64,000 bases of DNA from Myxococcus stipitatus (lineage in GTDB: Bacteria; Myxococcota; Myxococcia; Myxococcales; Myxococcaceae), in assembly GCF_037414475.1 (NCBI RefSeq), contig NZ_CP147913.1, positions 4,092,001-4,156,000 of the forward strand. The letters run 5' to 3'. The translations under genes were made by a program, and so were the position numbers. Each line of letters opens with the position of its first letter. Position 1 is the first letter of the stretch. The notes below the pieces were generated by a model, which worked only from the letters and a program-made list of their open reading frames with translations, had not been told where the DNA came from and ran no database searches. Below, in pieces: positions 51,319-59,951 of this stretch.

Positions 51319-52395
51319 ATGACGCCCACGCTCATCACCGCCGTCACCTTCGAGCCCCTGGACCTGCCGTTGACGGAGCCGTTCGCCATCGCCACGGGGG
51401 CGCAGCACGTCGCGCAGAACGTCCTCGTTCGCCTGACGTTGGCGGACGGCACGGTGGGCCTGGGTGAAGCGGCTCCCTTCCCCGCGGTGAGTGGAGAGAC
51501 CCAGGCCAGCACGCGGGCGGCACTGGAGACGGTGCGGGCGGGGCTGTTGGGCAAGGACGTCCGGGCCTGGCGCCCGCTGTCGGAGGAGTTGGGGGATGGG
51601 CTGGCGCTGGCGCCGGCGGGACGGGCGGGCGTGGAGATGGCGGTGCTGGACGCGCTGGCGCGGCATCACCGCGTGCCGCTGTACGTGCTGCTGGGGGGCG
51701 CGGGGACGACGCTGGACATCGACATGACGGTGACGGCGGGGGACGTGGTCCACGCGGCGGAGTCCGCGCGGTCCATCCTGAAGCGGGGCATCACCACGTT
51801 GAAGGTGAAGGTCGGGGCCTTGCCGCCGGACGAGGACGCGGCGCGGATGGTGGCGATTCACGAGGTGGCGCCCCATGCGCGGCTGTTCGCGGACGCGAAT
51901 GGGGGTTACGACGTGGCGGAGGCGCTGGCGTTCCTGAAGGAGCTGGAGCGGGCGGAGGTGCCCCTGGCGCTCCTGGAGCAGCCGGTGCCCGCGTCGGACT
52001 TCGCCGGCATGGCGGAGGTGGCCCATCGCTCGCGCGTGCGCGTGTGCGCGGATGAGTCCGCGCGCTCGGCCAAGGACGTGCTGCGGCTCATCCGCGAGGG
52101 CGCCGCGCATGGCATCAACATCAAGACGATGAAGTGCGGCGTGGTGGAGGCGCTGACGATGTGGAGCCTGGCGCGCGCGGCGGGGCTGGAGCTGATGGTG
52201 GGCGGAATGGTGGAGAGCGTGCTCGCGATGAGCGCGTCCGCGCATCTGGCGGCGGGGCTCGGCGGCTTCACGTACGCGGACCTGGACACGCCGCTGTTCA
52301 TCGCGCGGCATCCCTTCCAGGGAGGACTTCGCTACGAGGGCTCACGGCTGTCGCTCGACGCGGAGCAGCCCGGCCACGGTGTCACGCTCGCATGA
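51319..52395 (+). CDS. Enolase-superfamily dipeptide epimerase (L-Ala-D/L-Glu epimerase-like)
   Basis: A 358-residue enzyme of the mandelate-racemase/muconate-cycloisomerase group. Catalytic lysines are in TLKVKVG (KxK), metal ligands Asp in FADANGGYD, Glu in LLEQPVP and Asp in CADESARS, and the second base Lys in NIKTMKCGVVE. The DES-like motif and NIKTMK fit AEE-type dipeptide epimerases, which recycle murein peptides. Start at ATG 51319; earlier in-frame GTG 51307 is possible. No murein-recycling neighbour except possibly the M15 peptidase nearby. Confidence 0.88.
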   Translation: MTPTLITAVTFEPLDLPLTEPFAIATGAQHVAQNVLVRLTLADGTVGLGEAAPFPAVSGETQASTRAALETVRAGLLGKDVRAWRPLSEELGDGLALAPAGRAGVEMAVLDALARHHRVPLYVLLGGAGTTLDIDMTVTAGDVVHAAESARSILKRGITTLKVKVGALPPDEDAARMVAIHEVAPHARLFADANGGYDVAEALAFLKELERAEVPLALLEQPVPASDFAGMAEVAHRSRVRVCADESARSAKDVLRLIREGAAHGINIKTMKCGVVEALTMWSLARAAGLELMVGGMVESVLAMSASAHLAAGLGGFTYADLDTPLFIARHPFQGGLRYEGSRLSLDAEQPGHGVTLA

Positions 52396-52436
52396 TGGGG
52401 CGGAAGTGGCCAGAACGCTCGCGCTAGGATGGGCGC

Positions 52437-52805
52437 ATGAACGTGGCCGTCTGTGTGGGATGCGGCGAGACGAAGGAGGGCCCCTTCGAGCCCTGTGACG
52501 GATGCGGGCTGGACCCGGCTCGCGCTGGGACGGACCGGATGCTCCAGGCACGCAGCGCGTGGCTGTCCACGCGGTTCTTCTCCGGGGAGATGCTGGCCGA
52601 GTTCGGACGGAAGATTCGCGAGGGCGAGTCCGTGGGCTACGACACCCGGATGCTGGCGCAGCTCGTGGAGGAGCTGAAGACGCAGAAGCTCCCCACGATT
52701 TCACGCGCCGCGCCGGGCTGCTCCATCCTGACCTGGAGCCTGTTGGGGATGATGCTCACGCTCGGCGCGGTGGGGGCGTTGCTCTACCTCCGCTGGCTCG
52801 GCTGA
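52437..52805 (+). CDS. Small zinc-ribbon membrane protein
   Basis: A 122-residue protein with an N-terminal zinc ribbon (CVGCGETK...CDGCG: two CxxC pairs 12 residues apart) and one C-terminal transmembrane helix (SILTWSLLGMMLTLGAVGALLYLRWLG, in parts ~96-121). The soluble part would face the cytosol. It begins 41 nt after the epimerase stop on the same strand and could share its transcript. No function known. Confidence 0.75.
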   Translation: MNVAVCVGCGETKEGPFEPCDGCGLDPARAGTDRMLQARSAWLSTRFFSGEMLAEFGRKIREGESVGYDTRMLAQLVEELKTQKLPTISRAAPGCSILTWSLLGMMLTLGAVGALLYLRWLG

Positions 52806-52826
52806 GCGGGCATCATCCCCCGCGAC

Positions 52827-53681
52827 TCACTGCGAGATGTGGAGGTGCGGACCGCTCCACTCCGCCTGGCCCCTGGGGCGTGTCCGCTCGTCGCGAACGT
52901 TGTAGCCCCGGGCCCGGGCATCCGCGATGAACGCGTCGATGCGCGCCGCCGGGACACCCCGCGTCCGCACGTCGATGGCGCGCCCCTGGTAGTGCAGCGA
53001 GCCGACGTTGTGCCGTCCGCCGATGGTCGACGTCACATGGAGGCCGTGCTGCTCGGCGAGCCGGGACATGGCCTGGTACGGCCGGCCGCCCGTCGTGGTG
53101 GTCGCGGGCGTGGTGGTGGTCGGCTTCTTCGCCGCCGTGAAGCTCGACAGGCCGTTGAGGGCCGCGAAGGTCTTGTTGCCCACGACGCCGTCGGCCTTGA
53201 GCCCATGCGCGCGCTGGAAGTCGCGCACGGCGCGCTGCGTCGCGGGGCCGAACTTCCCGTCCGCAGTGCCGGGGTCGAAGCCCGCGGAGCGCAGCCGGTC
53301 CTGCAGGCCCTTCACGGTGTTGTTCGTCGCGCCCTTGCGCTGCGTGCCGCTGGTGTAGCCCAGCACGCTCTCGCGGTCGGCGGCGCGGGCCGCGGCCATG
53401 GAGCCGGGCCGGGAGAAGGAGCTGTCGGCGGAGTAACCCTTCACGCTCGCCCGGTCCGCCGCGCGGCCCTGGGCCATGGAGCCCGTCGACTTCGTCGACT
53501 TCGAGGTGCGGCTGTCCGCGGAGTAACCGCTCACGCTCGCCCGGTCCGCCGCGCGTCCAGCCGCCATGCTCCCCTTGCTGGTGCTGCTGCGCGACGCACT
53601 CGAGGGACTGCTGCGCGACGAGGAGCTGCTGCGCGAGGAGCTCGAGGAGCCCCGGGATGAACCAGCGCCACCGACACCCAT
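52827..53681 (-). CDS. M15-type peptidase with peptidoglycan-binding domain and three novel repeats
   Basis: A 284-residue protein. Residues 1-35 are Ser/Gly-rich without a signal peptide; three copies of GSMAxxRAADRxSVxGYS lie at 37-56, 67-86 and 93-111. Residues ~112-177 are a peptidoglycan-binding type-1 domain (LQDRLRSAGFDPGTADGKFGPATQRAV is split over ~126-152), followed by a Thr/Pro linker and an M15/Hedgehog-like zinc peptidase (~198-284) with His230 and Asp237 in LHYQGRAIDVR and His279-x-His281 in GPHLH. It would cut peptide cross-links in peptidoglycan. The lack of a Sec signal suggests another export route. AAGGGAG sets the start at 53681. Confidence 0.85.
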   Translation of the reverse strand: MGVGGAGSSRGSSSSSRSSSSSRSSPSSASRSSTSKGSMAAGRAADRASVSGYSADSRTSKSTKSTGSMAQGRAADRASVKGYSADSSFSRPGSMAAARAADRESVLGYTSGTQRKGATNNTVKGLQDRLRSAGFDPGTADGKFGPATQRAVRDFQRAHGLKADGVVGNKTFAALNGLSSFTAAKKPTTTTPATTTTGGRPYQAMSRLAEQHGLHVTSTIGGRHNVGSLHYQGRAIDVRTRGVPAARIDAFIADARARGYNVRDERTRPRGQAEWSGPHLHISQ

Positions 53682-53777
53682 GACGTACTCCCTTGGAGGA
53701 GGGGGAATGTGCGGCAGGCAGGTCATCCCCGATTTAATTACATTGTCGGACACGCAGTGAAGAAGTTGTCTGGCTCC

Positions 53778-53790
53778 CTGAAATATTCAG
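53778..53790. promoter_or_regulatory. Dyad CTGAA-ATA-TTCAG
   Basis: A 5-bp perfect dyad with a 3-nt centre in a locally A+T-rich intergenic region, 97 bp upstream of the M15 start and 70 bp past the S41 stop. The nearby sequence 53730-53760 (TTTAATTACATTG) is also A+T-rich and probably promoter. Confidence 0.3.
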
Positions 53791-53860
53791 CAACCCTCGG
53801 TCCTCGAGCCTCCCGACGTGACACGTATGTTTCAGGGGTCGTCTCATCCGGGGCCCTGGG

Positions 53861-55126
53861 TCACCGCGGAGAGACAGCGCCCGCGGCCACGTCGAGCGCC
53901 TGTTCAAGCTGAGGGTCCTTGCCCGCCGCGTAGGCCAGGGACTCGGGGACCTCCACGTCCACGGAGACACCTTGGCCCTCGATGCGGGTGCCATCCACCT
54001 CCACATCCTCCACGGCGAGGTAGAGCAGGTCGCCCGAGGCTAGGCGCAACGGGCTGCCCGCGAGCACGGCCCCCGCGGTGCGCTGCCCCACCAGCATGGC
54101 CAGTCCGTGCTTCTTCATGGAGAAGGCCACCAGCTCCTTGCCGCTGCGGGAGTTGCCGTTGACGAGCAGCACCACGGGCTTGCGCCAGGTCGCGGACCAG
54201 TCGTTGCGGTGCCCGTCCCGGCGGATGCCGGTGAAGACGGGGACGGTGCGGTTGAAGAGGTTGAGGAAGGTGGGGTTGCAGCCGCCCCACCCATCGCGGA
54301 AGTCGATGACCAGGGCGTCGGCGGGAGCGAGGTCTCCATCGAGTGCCTCCTGGAGCTTCGCTTGATGTTCGGGGCCCGCACACGAATAGAGCTGTTGGTA
54401 GGCGACGCGGCGGCCCTTCCGCTCGACGACGCGGGTGCTGGCGTGCTGCGCGTCGAGCCACTCGGTCTTCGGATTCACGAGCCGTGGGGTGACGGTGAGC
54501 GTGAGCGGCGCCGAGCCCTGGGTCCGCTCGAGGGTGATTCGCGTGGGCTTGCCCGCGCGAGAGGACCACGGAGTCAGCGGTGAGAAGGGCTTGCCCTCGA
54601 CGGTGACGATGCGGTCGCCGCGAAGCAGTCCCGCCTTGGCCGCGGGGCTGTTGGCGAAGACGTGGCGGACGAAGAAGCCCTCGGGTGTCTCGGCGATGTC
54701 GGCGCCGATGCTGGCGAACTCGACCTGGGAGAGCTTGAGGTAGCGCTGGAAGATGGCGGAGAGCGCGGCGTGGCCTTCACTTCCGCGCGGGTAGAAGGCG
54801 GTGTGCGAGGCCTTCAGCTCCGCGAGCGCGGCGGTGGTGCGCCGGGCGAAGTCCTCCGCGCTGGTGGCCGCGGCGCCGTAGCCCTGGTGTTTCGCGGCCC
54901 ATGCCTCGGCGCGCTTCGCATCGAAGAAGCGCTCGCGCACGAAGGCGACGACCTCATCCCCGGACTTCGTGAAAGGACTCGGTGGTGAAGCAGCCCAGGT
55001 CACCTGGGTGGACAACACCGCGACGATGAGCACGCCCTGAAGCCACCATCGTCCGTGTCGCAGGGCCTTCGTCGTATTCGCGTGAAGGTCGGCCACCGTG
55101 TCTCCCGTGTCGTCGAGTCGAAACAT
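53861..55126 (-). CDS. S41-family serine peptidase with PDZ domain
   Basis: A 421-residue exported protein: signal anchor (~28-45, LQGVLIVAVLSTQVTWAA), N-terminal helical part, PDZ domain (~125-215; NSPAAKAGLLRGDRIVTVEGK) and S41 core (~235-400). The nucleophile block NGNSRSGKELVAF (Ser326/Ser328 region) and LVGQRTAGAVLAG are present. The lysine of the CtpA/Tsp subgroup (GxKTxGKG) is replaced by Gln-Arg-Thr, so it fits the tricorn-core/S41B-like group instead. Start at ATG 55126 with GGAG seven nt upstream. Divergent from the LuxR-type gene. Confidence 0.83.
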   Translation of the reverse strand: MFRLDDTGDTVADLHANTTKALRHGRWWLQGVLIVAVLSTQVTWAASPPSPFTKSGDEVVAFVRERFFDAKRAEAWAAKHQGYGAAATSAEDFARRTTAALAELKASHTAFYPRGSEGHAALSAIFQRYLKLSQVEFASIGADIAETPEGFFVRHVFANSPAAKAGLLRGDRIVTVEGKPFSPLTPWSSRAGKPTRITLERTQGSAPLTLTVTPRLVNPKTEWLDAQHASTRVVERKGRRVAYQQLYSCAGPEHQAKLQEALDGDLAPADALVIDFRDGWGGCNPTFLNLFNRTVPVFTGIRRDGHRNDWSATWRKPVVLLVNGNSRSGKELVAFSMKKHGLAMLVGQRTAGAVLAGSPLRLASGDLLYLAVEDVEVDGTRIEGQGVSVDVEVPESLAYAAGKDPQLEQALDVAAGAVSPR

Positions 55127-55156
55127 CCTGACACTCCAGGGCGTCGAAGACATCGC

Positions 55157-55172
55157 GGCCGGGGACCCGGCC
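55157..55172. promoter_or_regulatory. 16-bp palindrome in the S41/LuxR divergent region
   Basis: GGCCGGG-GA-CCCGGCC is a perfect 7-bp dyad around two bases, 30 bp upstream of the S41 start and ~87 bp upstream of the LuxR-type start. It could be an operator shared by both genes; a GC-only palindrome is less telling in this genome. Confidence 0.35.
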
Positions 55173-55258
55173 TGGGGCGGCCTCGAAGCCAGGCGGCCCG
55201 CGCGCTCAAGATGCTCCCGCGAGCGAACGAAACAGACGCCGGTTAGGAAAGAGCTTCC

Positions 55259-55900
55259 GTGTTGGATGCATCCCTCTCACCGCTTCGCCTCGTGCTGGTC
55301 GCGGAAGACCCGCTGGCGAGAGGTGCGCTCTCACGGGTGCTGAGTGACCAGGGAAGCGAGCTGCTCGTGTTGGCCTCCGGCACCCAAGCCGAGCTGGAGT
55401 CGGCGAGAGGCGAGGCGCCCGATGTGGTGCTCTGGGATACGGGAATGCGGTTACCGGAGACCGAGGGGCGCGCGGAGACACCGGACCTGGGCGCTCCCGT
55501 CCTCGCGTTGGTGGCGGACGAAGCGGCGGGAGAGCTCGCGTTGACGGCGGGGGCACGCGGACTGTTGTTCCGCGACGCAAGCCCTGGTGCCCTCCTGGCG
55601 GCCTTGTACGCGGTGGCGCGAGGGCTCACGGTGTTCGACTCCGGCCTCGCCGACGTGCGCGCCGCGCCGAGGAGCTCGACCGCCCCGCCGAGCCAGGGCC
55701 CCGACACGCTCACGCCGCGCGAGCGCGAGGTGCTGGCCCTGCTGGCGGAGGGACTGTCGAACAAGGCCATCGCGGACCGGCTCGCCATCAGCGAACACAC
55801 CGCGAAGTTCCACGTGAACGCGGTGCTCGCCAAGCTGGGCGTCCAGCGCCGCACGGAGGCCGTCGTGCGCGCGGCGCGCATGGGACTCGTCACCCTGTAG
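55259..55900 (+). CDS. NarL/LuxR-type response regulator with atypical receiver
   Basis: A 213-residue regulator starting at GTG with AGGAAAGAG upstream. The receiver (~10-125) keeps the acidic pair Glu16-Asp17 and an aspartate at the phosphorylation site (VLWDTG, Asp60), but the conserved lysine after strand 5 is Arg105 (GLLFRDASPGAL). The C-terminal LuxR helix-turn-helix (~148-205) is complete (LTPREREVLALLAEGLSNKAIA, then EHTAKFHVNAVLAKLG). No cognate kinase is adjacent. It lies 30 nt before the MoxR operon on the same strand and may be co-transcribed with it. Confidence 0.85.
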   Translation: MLDASLSPLRLVLVAEDPLARGALSRVLSDQGSELLVLASGTQAELESARGEAPDVVLWDTGMRLPETEGRAETPDLGAPVLALVADEAAGELALTAGARGLLFRDASPGALLAALYAVARGLTVFDSGLADVRAAPRSSTAPPSQGPDTLTPREREVLALLAEGLSNKAIADRLAISEHTAKFHVNAVLAKLGVQRRTEAVVRAARMGLVTL

Positions 55901-55930
55901 CTCCACGCCATTTGCTAGGCTCCGCGGCAC

Positions 55931-57466
55931 ATGGCCAATCAGGACTGGGTGTCACGCCTGCTCACCGGGCGAGCGTCGGTGGACAAGGGACTCAATGTCC
56001 ACCTCTCCGAGCGTGACGGTGGCAGCCTCCACGACAAGATGCGGCAGGCGTACTGGTGGATCACCAACAACGCCGTCATCTGCCCCTACTACGACATCGA
56101 GTTCGGGGGCTCCGCCGCGCTCAAGAGTTCCGCCGGGGATGAGCTCCACCTGCCCGAGGACATGAGCTACAGCTCCTTCGTCCTCATCCCCCTGCTCACG
56201 CTCTTCACCTGCCGCCGCGCGCTGCTCATCGGTGGCCCTGGCCGGGGCAAGACGACTTCCGCCATCCTCATGGCCCTCTTGTCCGGCATGTCCCGCGAGG
56301 ACATCCACCGCTCCATCCAACGCGGCCACCCGCAGCTCTCCATCGCGGACCTGCTCGGCGCGCCGCTCCCCTCCGACATGCTCAAGGCGGAGGACCTCTC
56401 CGCCGTCAAGGTGAGCTGGCGCAAGTGGATCACCCAACGCGTCAAAATCATCGACGAGTACAACCGCATCCCCACCAAGACGCAGTCCGCCCTCCTCTCC
56501 CTCATGGCCGAGGGCTACGCGGAGATGATGGACCAGTACGTCTACGCGGGCCGCTCCTCGTGGTTCCTCACCGCGAATGACGACCAGGGCGGCGGCACCT
56601 TCCAGGTCATCGAGGCCCTCAAGGACCGGCTCGACGTCGTCGTGCGCGCGGTCCCCTTCAACTCGAACTTCATCGACACGCTCCTCCAGCGCATCGAGGC
56701 CGACAAGTCCCCCGAGGAGCTGCTCCCCAAGGACATCATCTTCACCCCCGGGGAGTTGGAGCGCGCCTATGCCTCCATCCTCGAAGTCGAAGTCCCACGC
56801 GACGTGCTGGAGCGCGTGGCCTTCTTCCTGGGCCAGCTCGACTTCTGCCGCATGGCCTCGCCCCGCTTCGAGTTCAAGCACAAGGACACGCTCAAGCTCG
56901 CGGGACAGACGGTGGCCGCCGTGTGCAACGAGCAGTGCCCGCTCGACAAGAAGGTGCACCTCTGCACGCAGACGGAGAACGGCGTCAGCGTGCGCGCCTA
57001 CCAGACCATCCTCCACTACGCGAAGGCGCTCGCCTTCTTCCGCGGCCACCACACCGTGGAGCTGGAGGACTTCCGTCAAATCGCCCCGTGGGTGCTGCAC
57101 GAGAAGCTGGTCCCCAACATCCGCAGCGCCTTCTTCGAGGCCAAGGGCCACAAGGTCCTCCTCCAGGACCGCGTCGCCTGGATTCGCCACATGTTCGACA
57201 TGGCCATGGAGCACCACGAGCGCCACCAGCCCATCCGCCGCAAGGTGTCCGTGCTGCGCGAGGAATTGGACAAGGGCCTGTCCGGCATCGACCTGCGCAC
57301 CACCGAGAAGCGCCTCACCGCCGTCACCGCGCTGATGAACGAGCTGCTCACCAAGCAGGAGCTCTCCGGCCCTGTCTACGAGGACCTCATCCACCTCAAG
57401 TCCATGTACAGCCGCTACCGCAACTACGCGACGTGGCTGAAGGACAACCCGGGAGGCCGGCCGTGA
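55931..57466 (+). CDS. MoxR-type AAA+ ATPase
   Basis: A 511-residue AAA+ protein of the MoxR branch: Walker A GGPGRGKT (101-108), Walker B KIIDEYNRIP (Asp175-Glu176), sensor-1 region FLTANDDQGGGTF and sensor-2/lid helices behind. MoxR ATPases remodel partner proteins and work with vWA-domain proteins, one of which is encoded two genes downstream. The C-terminal ~150 residues (HMFDMAMEHHERHQPIRRKV, LREELDKGLSGIDL) are helical and may bind that partner. Its stop overlaps the next start as GTGA, so it leads a translationally coupled operon. Confidence 0.88.
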   Translation: MANQDWVSRLLTGRASVDKGLNVHLSERDGGSLHDKMRQAYWWITNNAVICPYYDIEFGGSAALKSSAGDELHLPEDMSYSSFVLIPLLTLFTCRRALLIGGPGRGKTTSAILMALLSGMSREDIHRSIQRGHPQLSIADLLGAPLPSDMLKAEDLSAVKVSWRKWITQRVKIIDEYNRIPTKTQSALLSLMAEGYAEMMDQYVYAGRSSWFLTANDDQGGGTFQVIEALKDRLDVVVRAVPFNSNFIDTLLQRIEADKSPEELLPKDIIFTPGELERAYASILEVEVPRDVLERVAFFLGQLDFCRMASPRFEFKHKDTLKLAGQTVAAVCNEQCPLDKKVHLCTQTENGVSVRAYQTILHYAKALAFFRGHHTVELEDFRQIAPWVLHEKLVPNIRSAFFEAKGHKVLLQDRVAWIRHMFDMAMEHHERHQPIRRKVSVLREELDKGLSGIDLRTTEKRLTAVTALMNELLTKQELSGPVYEDLIHLKSMYSRYRNYATWLKDNPGGRP

Positions 57467-58293
57467 GCGCCTCCTTCGCGGACGAGCTGGAGGCCCAGGC
57501 CCGGGGCCGCTACGTGCGCTGGGACGCGGAGCTGTGGCGCGAGTTGCTCCAGGGCCCCGCCCAGCGCCTCGGTGAAGCGCTGTCCCGGTCCGGCACCTCC
57601 GACGCGCTCGCCGCCGAGCTGATGCGCGCCTACCTGCGCCTGGGCTCGGAGGCCATCGGCCTGGGCTACCTCTACCCGGCCACCGCGGGCCGGCAGAACT
57701 TCTTCACCCTCGCGTGGTCGGACCTGGTGCCCCGCCTGCTCGCGAGTGTCCCGGAGCCCGCCCGCGCCAACGTGCTCGCGCAGCTCTGGAACGTGGGTGA
57801 GAACCTCGAGTCCGCGCCGCCCTGGGTGCAGCGCATCTTCCATCGCGTGAGCCAACGGCTCGACTCGCTCGAGGGCATCGAGGAGCGCCTGCGCGACACG
57901 GCCACCCTCGCCCTGGAGCCGCCCTCCGCGAAGCTGGGGGACCGCGCCCAGCCCTTCCTCGTGGACATGTCCCGCGAGGACAGCCGCTTCCTCCCAGGTC
58001 CCCTGCACTTCCTCGCGCCCACGGTGCTGTGCGTGCACGACCGGCACCGTCACGCCGTCGCGGGACGCGAGGCCTCCACGCAGGGCCTGCTCCTGGGAGA
58101 GACGCCGATTCCCCTCGGCGCCATGGGCTGCCGCGAGACGCCCGAAGTCACGCACGCGAAGTCGCCGCACCTGACTTCTGTCGCGAAGACCGACCCTCGC
58201 GTGGACGCCTGGTTCGCCACCGTGGCCAATGAGTGGCGCGCCGCCGGCACGCTGGACACCTCGCGCTTCGTCCTGGTGCTCGCGCCCGCATGA
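57463..58293 (+). CDS. Unknown protein of the MoxR-vWA operon
   Basis: A 276-residue soluble protein starting at GTG (GTGA overlap with the MoxR stop) with GGAGG six nt upstream. N-terminal half helical (DELEAQARGRYVRWDAELWRELL, VPRLLASVPEPARANVLAQLWNVGENL), C-terminal half with more strands (FLAPTVLCVHDRHRHAVAGRE, TSRFVLVLAPA). No known domain recognised. Its invariant place between the MoxR ATPase and the metallopeptidase-vWA protein suggests an adaptor or substrate of that machine. Confidence 0.75.
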   Translation: MSASFADELEAQARGRYVRWDAELWRELLQGPAQRLGEALSRSGTSDALAAELMRAYLRLGSEAIGLGYLYPATAGRQNFFTLAWSDLVPRLLASVPEPARANVLAQLWNVGENLESAPPWVQRIFHRVSQRLDSLEGIEERLRDTATLALEPPSAKLGDRAQPFLVDMSREDSRFLPGPLHFLAPTVLCVHDRHRHAVAGREASTQGLLLGETPIPLGAMGCRETPEVTHAKSPHLTSVAKTDPRVDAWFATVANEWRAAGTLDTSRFVLVLAPA

Positions 58294-59951
58294 GCACGTC
58301 GCGCTTCACACCGGAGCTCATCGCGAGGTGCTGGCGGGACGCGCTGGCGCTGTGGGACGTGCAGGTCCGCTTGAGCCCGCCCGAACCGCATGTCCCCTTC
58401 CGCCCGGCAGAGGACCACGCGAACGAGCCGCTCGCGTACATCGACCTGGTGAAGCGGCAGGTGTTCGTCCACTTCGACATGCTCGAGTCCATGGGCGCCG
58501 CGGACAGCCTCATGGCGGTGCTGGCCCACGAAATCGGCCACCATGCCCGCTTCCCGCACACGCTGGGCTGGGACGCGGAGCTGCGTGTCATGGAGCAGCG
58601 ACTGCTGCCCGGCATGAAGCAATCGCTGACGAATCTCTTCTATGACCTCCAGGTCAATGAAGTGGTGGGACGCACCCACGCGACGGACCTGTGTCAGGTG
58701 TACCAGGGCTTCCAGCGCGCCCGCGGCCATGGCGATGTGTCTTCGCTGTTCTTCTTCTACCTGGCCATCTACGAGGAGCTGTGGGGCCGTGAGCCCGGGA
58801 CGCTGGTGCCCGCCTCGGCGATGGCGCCGATGGAGGAGCGCTTCCCGGGCCTGCGCGTGGAGGCGCGCGTGTTCGCGCAGACCTTCTACGCCCTGCCCCA
58901 TCCTCGCCTCCAGTTCGTCTACTTCTGCGCCACCTTCATCCGCTACCTCCCAAGCGCCGACGAGGTGGCAGGGTCCATGCCCCTCACGGGCGACGTGCCC
59001 TTGCCGGACGTGGATGACTGGGACTCCGCGCTCCAGAGTGGAGGTCGCTGGGAGGACGCGCTGGACGAGGCCCGCGAGCGCGGCTGGCTGAGCGCGGAGC
59101 ACTCGGCGAAGGCCCCCGACGCGCTGGACCACATCGACCGCGTCACCCGGAGCCTGCCCGGCACGTCCGATGGAAAGCTGCGCCGCGCGCTGGTGTCGCG
59201 GCACTACCGGCGCGAGGTCGACAAGTACCTGTTGAAGCTCCCCTCCGCGCCGTCGAAGCCCGAGCCGTACCTGCGCACCACGCCCGAGGCCTGGGAGTAT
59301 GGCGATGACCCGTCCTCCATCGACTGGACGCTGACGGTGCTCTCCCAGGGACACCTGGCCGCGGTGGCTCCGCTGCGGCGCGAGCTGGAAGCGGACGTGC
59401 CCCCGGCCTCCGAGCCCGGCGTGCCCGAGCTGGAAATCTACCTGGACACCAGCGGCTCCATGCCGAACCCCGAGGTGAAGCTCAACGCGATGACGCTGGC
59501 CGCGCAGGTGCTGTCCGCGTCCGCGCTGCGCAAGCAGGCGAAGGTGCGCGGCGTCATCTACTCGTACGACTCGCCGCTCGTCTCCCCCTGGATGTACGAC
59601 GAGGAGCGGGCCCGCGACTTCTTCCTGCACTACATCGGCGGAGGGACGTGGCTCCCCGTCGACGTGCTTCGTCGGTCCGCCCGGGAGAAGCCCGACGTGC
59701 TGCGCGTCATCATCTCCGACAGCGACTTCCTGTCGAACGTGACCGCGGGCGACAACATGGACACGCTGGTGGAGGCGGTGAGGGGCTCTCGCATGCTCGT
59801 CGCGCTGCTCTCGCTCGCGGATGAGTTTCAAGCGCGGCGGACGCTGGCACCGGTGATGCGGGAGCGCGGCTTCCGCCTGGTCGTGGTGAAATCGTTGTCG
59901 GACTTCGGCCCCGCCGCCGCGGCCTTGTCCCAGGCATTGCTGGAGAAGTGA
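58290..59951 (+). CDS. Putative zinc metallopeptidase fused to a vWA-like domain (DUF2201-type)
   Basis: A 553-residue protein whose ATG overlaps the preceding stop (ATGA). The N-terminal domain contains LAHEIGHHARF, an HExxH zinc motif (His80, Glu81, His84), as in the DUF2201 putative metallopeptidase family. The C-terminal domain begins around residue 380 with LEIYLDTSGSM (Asp386-x-Ser-x-Ser390), the metal-ion-dependent adhesion site of von Willebrand A domains, and ends in a Rossmann-like pattern (VLRVIISDSDF, SRMLVALLSLADE, FRLVVVKSLSD). It is the expected partner of the MoxR ATPase. The combination implies ATP-driven control of a protease or chelatase-like activity. Confidence 0.87.
   Translation: MSTSRFTPELIARCWRDALALWDVQVRLSPPEPHVPFRPAEDHANEPLAYIDLVKRQVFVHFDMLESMGAADSLMAVLAHEIGHHARFPHTLGWDAELRVMEQRLLPGMKQSLTNLFYDLQVNEVVGRTHATDLCQVYQGFQRARGHGDVSSLFFFYLAIYEELWGREPGTLVPASAMAPMEERFPGLRVEARVFAQTFYALPHPRLQFVYFCATFIRYLPSADEVAGSMPLTGDVPLPDVDDWDSALQSGGRWEDALDEARERGWLSAEHSAKAPDALDHIDRVTRSLPGTSDGKLRRALVSRHYRREVDKYLLKLPSAPSKPEPYLRTTPEAWEYGDDPSSIDWTLTVLSQGHLAAVAPLRRELEADVPPASEPGVPELEIYLDTSGSMPNPEVKLNAMTLAAQVLSASALRKQAKVRGVIYSYDSPLVSPWMYDEERARDFFLHYIGGGTWLPVDVLRRSAREKPDVLRVIISDSDFLSNVTAGDNMDTLVEAVRGSRMLVALLSLADEFQARRTLAPVMRERGFRLVVVKSLSDFGPAAAALSQALLEK

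Noticed and set aside
51073-52311. N-terminal extension of the hybrid histidine kinase
   Set aside because: The extension runs antisense to the dipeptide epimerase, which has a complete active site; the kinase starts naturally at MSATDTRQ.
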